NCBI RefSeq assembly: GCF_963576675.1 | Contig: NC_088915.1 | Span: 30,595,501-30,659,500 of the forward strand | Direction of reading: 5' to 3' | From: Euphorbia lathyris | Taxonomy: Eukaryota > Streptophyta > Magnoliopsida > Malpighiales > Euphorbiaceae | DNA: 64,000 bases | The notes under the pieces: model-generated | The model's database searches: none | What the model saw: the letters and a program-made list of their open reading frames with translations, nothing else | What the model was told of the DNA's origin: nothing | Shown: in pieces, positions 57,344 through 64,000 of the stretch | How positions within the stretch are numbered: position 1 is the first letter of the stretch | Layout: every line of letters begins with the position of its first letter | Position numbers and translations under genes: made by a program

Positions 57344-57532
57344 GATACGCGGGGCGTGCCTTGGGGCGCGTCCCGCGTGTCCTTCCACATGGCGCTTATT
57401 CAAAAGGGTTTTACTCACGATGGGTACGCAGGGCGTGACAGAGGATACATCCCGCGTAGTGTGTCTTTTATTGAGTAAAATGGCAGACACACAACTACGC
57501 GGGGCGCATGGGGTTGTACGTCCCGCGTAGCT
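57344..57532. repeat. Hairpin cluster C of Ath-3
   Basis: Three inverted repeats at about 57344, 57425 and 57502, 77 bp apart. The best pairs ACGCGGGGCGT with GCGTCCCGCGT. Confidence 0.83.
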
Positions 57533-57815
57533 CAAAAAAATGTTTTGGATTAAAATGGGATTTGTTTTTCTTATTTTTTTATTTATGCAAGAGGATACAA
57601 AAGAAAATAGAATGAGGGTAAAAATAAAATGATAGCTGAAAGGGAAGATGATGAGATGGCGGAAACTAACAATGGCATACGTAAAAATACTAGAAGTAGA
57701 GACAAACAGAAATAAAAATAAGTTGAAAAACGTTTATAATATATAAACAAGTGGTTCGAGAAACTCAAACCGGTGCTACGTTTTGAGTCGAAGTAGCTCG
57801 ACTTTGAATTTCCTC

Positions 57816-58393
57816 CTAGATGTATGCTTCCATTCGCGTTAGGAATTCAAATTCTTGAATAAACAACCCGTACCTACAAAACGGATTGTTCGCTTCAAAA
57901 GAATTTGACAAAAACCAAAAACTATATGTACAGAAATTATCGAAGAGTTTAGTTTGCTCCCTATTTGACTCCTTTGGTAGTTCAAAAGGAGCGAAATGTT
58001 CCGAGGTAGAAGGAAGCTCCGACTCTTCTAGCTTTAGATTTGTTTCCATGGGTCCGCACACAACCGGCTCATCGATGTCCGTTTCCTCAAACTGAGACGA
58101 CTTTTATTCTTTGGGGAATCCTTTTGAGAAAACCCGATTAATTCGAGCTTCCCATTTTGCCAAACCGAATTGGACTCTCGACTTGATTCGTCCGCGGTGG
58201 AATCACGAGGAGACTTCAATCTGGCCCATAGATTTCCTATTTCCCTAAAATATGTCTCAGTGTTAGATAATCCTTCATGGATATCTTTAAGCAAAGAGTT
58301 TACCACATCAAATTGCGAGGTTGAGTGTGGGCATTCGTCATCCATGCGGTCGTCCCACCAATGACGACTATGAAGAATCATACCCTGAAACAA
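57816..58393 (-). pseudogene. Small first ORF of Ath-3, frameshifted
   Basis: It begins at ATG 58391-58393, about 115 bp after the primer site, with RHWWDDRMDDECPHSTSQF and IHEGLSNTETYFREIGNLWA, then changes frame near 58080-58110 and ends at 57816 with FEFLTRMEAYI. Total about 190 residues. I do not recognise a domain. It has no zinc knuckle and no capsid motif, so I do not call it gag. Its place right after the leader suggests a function in RNA handling, but that is only position. The two parts are read as one gene because the second continues without a start of its own at the break. Confidence 0.5.
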
Positions 58394-58508
58394 ATCATTA
58401 GTAACAACATAGAACGAAATAAATTATTCACAAAAAGAGAAAATAATATTTACAAATGCTTAAACTAACACTAAAACGTTTTTGTCTAATATTGCAAGAT
58501 ATTATAAA

Positions 58509-58526
58509 TCCCCGGCAACGGCGCCA
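58509..58526 (-). other. Ath-3 primer-binding site
   Basis: TGGCGCCGTTGCCGGGGA on the minus strand, six bases from the right LTR; complementary to the 3' end of plant tRNA-Asp. Confidence 0.9.
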
Positions 58527-59604
58527 AAAACTTGATAGCGCGGCACCTAGTGTGAGCTTTTCTTACGACGATTCAATGTCTATTGCGGTGAATGTGCTAT
58601 GAATATGGATGTGATCTTTTAAATGTTCTTAGCTCTACTAGACACTATGACTACTTAGGGGCAAGTGTACCCCGTCGTATCAAGTAATAATCCGGTTAAG
58701 ACCGGGTATCGAATCCACGGGATTTATAACTGCAAGTATTAGACGACTCGGTTTTATACGTTATCTAAGCGGTGAATACTTTGAATTGGTGTGAGACACA
58801 ACTACAAACTACTCCTAACCTATTGGTGACACAGATTTATGTAATGGAAAACTCCACGGAGTGATATGGATGACGATAAGTTATAAATATAATGAGCAAT
58901 GACTCCGAGTATATCCGATTGACGATTTACTCTTGCAAAGACGACTACGTGTAGTTTGACCGACCCGTGAAGTACTTAGACTACGTGGTTCCTAGTCAAG
59001 GCGTGTCTAATGCTGGGGATCAGAAACTAGGGCCCGTAAGTTTCGTGGTGTGTCAATTCCTACGGTTCCGGTTTGTCACTTCCGATAAGGCAACACCTAT
59101 ATGAATCCCTAAAGATAGCCCGAATGGCGTCGGAAATCGCGTTTCCCTACACAATAGTCAATTACGAGTATCAAAACAAGTAATAAACATCAACACGTAT
59201 ATAGAAACGGAAATTGCAAATCATATATTATAAATGTGGAAAGCATAAATGAGGAATACAACCAAGCCTAGTACATAGGAAGAGTGCAAGCTAATTAGCA
59301 AGCGAAGAGGGAAGAATCGGCCCTCAGAACTAGCCAACCGGACTCAAGGCCGTCTCTTAGGACTTGGAGGTGGAACTCTCGAGCTTGGTGAAGAATGGTG
59401 GAGCGGAACGTTGATGGAATGCCGGAATAACCGAACAAGCTCTCGAGGTGGGAGAGTTTTATTACAAAAACTGAATCTATACTACAAAACTACACAACAA
59501 CTATCTAAAAGAAGCAAAATGTAGCTATGTACAAGGTGTATATGGTAGAAGGTAGAAGGTGAGGTCTAGAAGCTATCCCCCCTTAATTGAGTGCTAGTCA
59601 CTCT

Positions 59605-59612
59605 TATTTATA
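59605..59612 (-). promoter_or_regulatory. Ath-3 LTR TATA box
   Basis: TGTATAAATAAGAG on the minus strand, downstream in element sense of four GC-box pairs. Equivalent site at 53003-53010. Confidence 0.65.
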
Positions 59613-59689
59613 CATCAAGCTAGGGACACAAATGTAACTTCACAAGGTGCAAGTATGGAGCAACATCATTGAGTGCAGAAATCCCATAA

Positions 59690-60000
59690 TACGCCCCACG
59701 TAAGGTGAGGCACGCCCCGCGTGTTTGAGTCTCTGAAGTTTTATTGCTTGAATTGGGGCTTTTACGCCGTGCGTAGTTGAAGTACGCCCCGCATAAAAGA
59801 GTTGACTCAAGGGGACAGCGCAGTCTGACTTTCAGGATTAGGCCAATCATTTCCAACATATGTCATACGCCTCGCGTAAGGTGTCATACGCCCCGCGTAT
59901 GCTGAGTCAGTTCTACGTGGTGTCTGCGGATAAGGCAATTATTTCTGACACCGTGTTTTACGCCCTGCGTAAGGGATGTTACGCCCCGCGTATGGAGTGG
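59690..60000. repeat. GC-box pairs in U3 of Ath-3 right LTR
   Basis: Four pairs of TACGCCCCGCGTA-like boxes. Several single-base differences from the left LTR fall inside boxes (for example CCCTGCG for CCCCGCG). Confidence 0.8.
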
Positions 60001-60562
60001 ATTTTTGCTCCTTTCTCGTACCTGAAATACAAATCTTGAGAGCCGAGTTAGCTTGACGTTTTTATTTCCTAAACTAATAAAAAACGAGGAAAATTAACTG
60101 AAAGTACGAGATTTATTTTTATTTCTTTATTTTATCAAAAACACTTTATTTTTATAATTAAACTTATTTATTTTATCCAAAATCAACCCGTAAATCACGC
60201 TAAAAGATAGGGGTAAAATACCCCTATCAATATTCATTACTTTGAGTTATAAACATCTCAAGTTAACAGAGAAGAATAAGAAGAAGAAGTTTGAATGGCA
60301 TTTGACTAGGTATGAGTTCCAGATTGTCAATCCTTTACTCAACTTCGTAGGTTTGTCAGACCGTGGGTCGCCCCAATCTTGGTTCTTCTCGCTGAATCTT
60401 CAAAATAGCACCTCTCGGTCGATCTACGAAGCATAAACTCTACTTGAGTAAACTCTAATGTAAACAATAAAATATGTATGTTGTATCTCTAACTATTTGT
60501 ACTTTAATCACAATTGATTAATTTGTGAAACTCAACAACACCGAATTCTGAATTTCTTCCTC

Positions 60563-60570
60563 TATTTATA
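60563..60570 (-). promoter_or_regulatory. TATA box in the interrupted LTR-like sequence
   Basis: ATTATAAATAGAGGAAG on the minus strand. It supports the view that 51400-61076 derives from an LTR. Several ACGTGA words lie upstream (60715-60885). Confidence 0.5.
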
Positions 60571-61076
60571 ATCTTCCAAGAGGTACGCTGAAGAGACGTG
60601 TCCGTTGGTGAATGGTTGTCTCTATCCGGATGAAAGGATACGTCGTTTGGAGAAATAAACATGGAAAATGTGCTTAAACAGCTTGCTGTCCCTGTAGAAA
60701 TTCAAGAATCTCATACGTGACAAGGGGAAGAGGGAAGGAAGAAAGGAGGCGCGCGTTCTCTGCTCCTAGTGCGTGTCGCGGTCAAGATATTAAAATCTTG
60801 GTCATGATTCGCCACTCTTCTTTTCCTCCTTTATTTATGTACTTCAATTCTCTGACGTGATTTCTGATTCTCGTACGTGATTTTCACTAAAGCTTGATTT
60901 CTCACTCATTTCTACTCCATTTTTGCTCCTATTTGGATTTTTCCATATAATTAACACCTTGCACACAAACAACAAATACCAACGTGAAATCTTTCTAAAA
61001 TAATATAATTAATATATTTTTTACATGAAATTGACATATTTATGCATGCTAATTTAGGTATATTTTGGGCTTATCA

Positions 61077-61767
61077 CCCAGCCTGAAGCCCCGACCACCG
61101 GCTCCACCCTTAAGTACTGGTGGTTCCGCTCCTTGTAACCCCTCTTAATATTAGTTTAAATATATCTATATAGTATTATTTTAATATTTTAAAATAAATA
61201 AGATGGTTTAAGATGCATGCTCCAATTCAAGTGGTCTTATATTCAGTTTTTATTTATTTGAACTTTATGTTTCAATAATTATAGAATTATGTTAACATTA
61301 TTTAATGGTAAAAACATAATAAAAACAAGTTCGAAAGTGTTATAAAAATATAATTCCTAGCAACCTTATTTTATTTTAGAAAGGTTTTATTTATTTGAAC
61401 TTTATTTTTCAATTATTATAGAATTATGTTAACATTATTAATTAATCTAAATTGACTCTTTATTTTCGTAACACTTTTGAATTTATTTTTATTATGACTT
61501 TACCATTAAAAATTAATTTTTTATTTTTAAGACTCAAATAACTTAATTTCTAAATTAAATTTTAATTTATGAAAAATAAATAATTAAAAATGTAAAAATG
61601 TTATAATTTTTTAGAACTTAGTATTGAATTTATAAAAAATTAAATATGTCTACTCTTTTCAAATTCGTCACTTAGCCAACACACCAAAACGATGATGTTT
61701 TCAACGTGCTGCAAGCTAAAAAAGTTTTGGCCAGTCCTAACAAACTAGACTTTGAAACTGCACGGTT
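61077..61767. repeat. AT-rich interval with paired direct and inverted repeats
   Basis: No gene. A 55-bp direct repeat (TTTTATTTATTTGAACTTTAT and following, at about 61246 and 61384) and an inverted pair (AATGGTAAAAACATAATAAA at 61303 against the complement of about 61461-61508) suggest an old foldback element. Boundaries not resolved. Confidence 0.45.
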
Positions 61768-61775
61768 AAAATTAG

Positions 61776-62517
61776 TAGGGGTGGGCATGGTTCGGTTAAC
61801 CGGTCCATTAGACAAAAAAATTAACCGAACTGTTATCAACGGTTTTTTAACCACCCAAACCGAAACCGGTCCATATCAATCAGTTAACCATACAACCGGT
61901 TAACCATTAATTTCGGTTAGGTTTTTCGGTTAATGGTTTAAACCAATTCTCACCAATTAACCAAAAATCAACGGTTAACCATAATTTTTACCCAAACCTA
62001 AATTTTTAAACAATATTAAAATACACATAATTTCAAAAATTCAAACGAAACGAATTCATATAAAAATTCAGAATTCAAACATAAGTACCGAACTAAAAAA
62101 AATCCATCAAATTTACATTTAAACCATAAAGAAATGTAAATAATATTTCGTCAAAATACTTATTACAACATTAATCCATCAAGTTTACATTCAAGTATAA
62201 TCTATGTTATATATTTATATTAATATATGTTATAATCTATGTTAAAGATTTTTTTTTAATCTTATAATCTATTTTATATAATATATGTTATATAATTATA
62301 TATTAATTTTTTGAAAAAGATTTATATTTATTAAACGGTTCGGTTAACCGTTAACCGCGGTTTTTGAAATTCTAACCCGAAACCGAAACAGAAACCGGTA
62401 CCTATATATTTTTTTAACCATTAAAAAAACCACCGATTCGGTTAGCCGCTTTTTCCAGTTTGGATTACCAGTTTTCGGTTCGGTTACCGGTTTGACCGGG
62501 TTTTTTGTCCACCCCTA
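61776..62517. mobile_element. Non-autonomous hAT-type transposon
   Basis: 742 bp with terminal inverted repeats TAGGGGTGGGCA and TGTCCACCCCTA (11 of 12 match) and an 8-bp target duplication aaaattag (61768-61775, 62518-62525). Subterminal regions are full of CGGTTAACCG and ACCGGTT words. No transposase ORF. The 8-bp duplication and the TAGGGGTG ends fit plant hAT elements. Confidence 0.88.
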
Positions 62518-62525
62518 AAAATTAG

Positions 62526-62784
62526 CCCTTCAAATATAAATTTCCAATTCCGCGAATGTTATCGTTGTATATATGAAAGAATTATTTTCGTATAAGACAA
62601 GTTTTAAGGTAATTCAGGGCTATGTTTACATTAACAAAATGTATCACGATTATTGTAAAAATGGATAGATTTTAGTAAAGTCAAACGAAAATATATCTAA
62701 TGGATGTCGAAGGTTTATGTGCTCCACCAAGAAATGCAAGAGGTCAACCCCAACATACATAAATCTTTTTATATTGATATAGAT
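62526..62784. other. Unassigned AT-rich interval
   Basis: Single-copy-looking DNA between the hAT element and LINE-R. No ORF or repeat seen. Confidence 0.4.
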
Positions 62785-62871
62785 AGGTTAGCCGGTCCCA
62801 AGCCCGGACAAAGGAGGAGGGTTGCGGTAGGTTTGTGGCGGCCAGCGTAAAACTTAGTCACATCTTATGAC
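62785..62871 (+). other. LINE-R 5' untranslated region
   Basis: GCCGGTCCCAAGCCCGGACA, then a GGAGGAGGGTTGCGG stretch, the usual beginning of plant RTE-type LINEs, leads into the ORF. The exact left end is uncertain. Confidence 0.55.
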
Positions 62872-64000
62872 ATGAACCATAATATAAATACCGTTGGGGC
62901 GTTCCCTACTCAGCGACGCGCTGCACTTCCTAGACCCGGGTGTAGTGATAAATGTGCAAGGGTTGCTAGGTCGTCGCCCCGAAGCGGCGCGCCACCCCAG
63001 GACCCGGGGGTGGTGTCAAATATGCAAGGGTTGCGGGTAAATAAGCTAGTCCACGGTAATGGTAGGGGTAGGGGTAAGGGTAGTAGGTTACGCTTTGGGA
63101 CATGGAACATAGGTTCTTTGACAGGAAGATTAGCTGAAATTGTAGATGTTATGAAGAGGAGGAGAATAAATATATTATGCCTACAAGAAACCAAGTGGGT
63201 TGGAGCTAAGGCTAGAGAGATAGCTCCTTGGGGTTATAAGCTTTGGTACTCAGGAAAGGATAAGGGTAGAAATGGAGTAGGTATTCTTATTGATAGGGAG
63301 TATATTGATGAGGTAGTAGCGGTGTCTAGGAAGAGCGATAGAATTATGAGTGTTAAGCTAGTGATAGGGGATGAGGTTGTGAATGTCATTAGTGCATATG
63401 CGCCACAAATAGGATTAGATGTGTCTATAAGACAAGCTTTTTGGGATGACTTAGAGGAAGTGGTGCAACAGGTTCCTAGGGATGAAAAAATGGTACTAGG
63501 GGGTGATCTCAATGGACACGTGGGTTCTAGGCGAGATGGGTTTGAGAGTGTTCATGGAGGGTATGGTTTTGGAGATAAGAATGAAGCAGGAAATGATATT
63601 TTGGAATTCGCATCAGCCTATGACTTGAGTATCATGAACACATGGTTTATGAAGAGAACATCCCACTTAGTGACTTATCGGAGTGGCGGTAATGCGAGCC
63701 AAATTGACTTCTTCTTAGTAAGGAGTGCTTGGAGAAAGAGTTATATTGATTGTAAGGTGATCCCTGGTGAGAGTACGACAACCCAACATAGAGTAGTGGT
63801 GCTAGATTTTCGAAGTAGGAAATGTATAAGAAAACAAACACCTCAAGTAGAGACTAAGATTAAGTGGTGGAAATTGCAAGGGGAGAATCAACAAAAATTT
63901 GTGGATGAGATGACCAAAAAAGATATTTGGACTTGCAATATGGATTCAGATATAGATTCGATATGGAATAAGATGGAGCATAGTATAAGGGAAGTAGCGA
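62872..64000 (+). CDS. LINE-R ORF, endonuclease domain of an RTE-type LINE (cut by window edge)
   Basis: Open from a stop at 62848-62850 to the window end. The first ATG is at 62872; another at 63022 is closer to the conserved part. After a G/R-rich linker come the endonuclease/exonuclease/phosphatase motifs: LRFGTWNIGSLTG, LCLQETKW with the catalytic E, SAYAPQ, GGDLNGHVG with D and N, QIDFFLV with D, and TTQHRVVV with the final H. This enzyme nicks target DNA to prime reverse transcription. RT should follow beyond 64000. All visible catalytic residues are present and no stop occurs in 376 codons, so this copy may be recent. It lies on the opposite strand to LINE-L. Confidence 0.88.
   Translation, partial: MNHNINTVGAFPTQRRAALPRPGCSDKCARVARSSPRSGAPPQDPGVVSNMQGLRVNKLVHGNGRGRGKGSRLRFGTWNIGSLTGRLAEIVDVMKRRRINILCLQETKWVGAKAREIAPWGYKLWYSGKDKGRNGVGILIDREYIDEVVAVSRKSDRIMSVKLVIGDEVVNVISAYAPQIGLDVSIRQAFWDDLEEVVQQVPRDEKMVLGGDLNGHVGSRRDGFESVHGGYGFGDKNEAGNDILEFASAYDLSIMNTWFMKRTSHLVTYRSGGNASQIDFFLVRSAWRKSYIDCKVIPGESTTTQHRVVVLDFRSRKCIRKQTPQVETKIKWWKLQGENQQKFVDEMTKKDIWTCNMDSDIDSIWNKMEHSIREVA

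Larger units (their letters stand above)
51930..60229 (-). mobile_element. Ath-3, non-autonomous Athila-like LTR retrotransposon
   Basis: LTRs of 1698 and 1697 bp (TGATAGCG..CTATCA), flanked by atatt at 51925-51929 and 60230-60234. On the minus strand the primer site matches tRNA-Asp, as in Athila/Tat elements. The internal part is only 4.9 kb. It encodes a small split ORF and an Athila ORF-1-like protein but has no gag, protease, RT or integrase, so it must use enzymes from other elements. I count about 20 differences between the LTRs (near 1.2 percent), so it moved fairly recently despite lacking pol. Confidence 0.9.
58533..60229 (-). repeat. Ath-3 5' LTR (right)
   Basis: 1697 bp, TGATAGCG to CTATCA, followed by atatt. 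TATA box on the minus strand at 59605-59612. The GC-box pairs upstream of it (about 59690-60000) are the same as in the left LTR with a few changes. Confidence 0.93.
51400..61076 (-). mobile_element. LTR-like sequence (possible solo LTR) split by Ath-3
   Basis: On the minus strand it begins TGATAAGCCC at 61076 and ends GATCGAACA at 51400, so it has TG..CA ends. Without Ath-3 and one target duplication it is about 1.37 kb. It contains a TATA box (60563-60570) and no ORF, as an LTR would. No matching target duplication is visible (gcctt left, cccag right), and the left end abuts the truncated LINE-L, so it may also be a fragment. Family unknown, perhaps Ty3/Gypsy. Confidence 0.5.

Noticed and set aside
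58509..58526. tRNA gene fragments at the primer sites
   Set aside because: Only the 18 bases complementary to a tRNA 3' end are present, in the position of a primer-binding site. I found no complete tRNA or rRNA gene in the window.
60242..60436. Small plus-strand ORF after Ath-3 as a host gene
   Set aside because: It lies within the LTR-like sequence, is short and has no recognisable domain.

Overview
This window looks like repeat-rich nuclear DNA from a flowering plant, probably a eudicot (weak inference from the families present). I see no host gene. Almost every base can be assigned to transposable elements, most of them nested inside each other. I use these working names: Copia-A, Tat-1, Tat-2, Ath-3, LINE-L and LINE-R.

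Layout. An RTE-type LINE on the minus strand (LINE-L; pieces 1-239 and 50525-51399) is split by Copia-A (240-50524, plus strand), a large Ty1/Copia element of the SIRE/Maximus type with 1482-bp LTRs and a 5-bp target duplication. The gag of Copia-A is split by Tat-1 (2907-41066, minus strand, target duplication gctga), a Ty3/Gypsy element of the Tat lineage (Ogre/Retand-like). The integrase region of Tat-1 is in turn split by a related copy, Tat-2 (11661 to about 30102, minus strand). To the right, an LTR-like sequence (51400-61076) is split by Ath-3 (51930-60229, minus strand, target duplication atatt), an Athila-like non-autonomous element. Then come AT-rich DNA, a 742-bp non-autonomous hAT element with an 8-bp target duplication (61776-62517), and the 5' end of a second RTE-type LINE (LINE-R), which runs off the right edge while still open.

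How the parts work. Copia-A has gag with four zinc knuckles, an uninterrupted pol, and a third ORF behind its own TATA box. Each Tat copy has gag-pol on the minus strand with four capsid-like domains in Gag, protease, RT, two RNase H domains and integrase. On the plus strand, convergent with pol, each Tat copy has a six-exon gene with a TATA box and CT-rich leader that encodes a plant mobile domain protein. The exon structure is the same in both copies. Upstream of it lies a 39-bp minisatellite.

Most worth a second look are the spliced antisense gene, the four-fold capsid region, three successive hairpins in the Tat leader RNA with one shared loop and covarying stems, and arrays of short inverted repeats just upstream of the LTR TATA box in three unrelated families. 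All copies carry inactivating changes, many of them C-to-T type stops. By hand count the LTR pairs differ by roughly 1 to 2 percent, so the insertions are fairly young, and the order of divergence fits the nesting.
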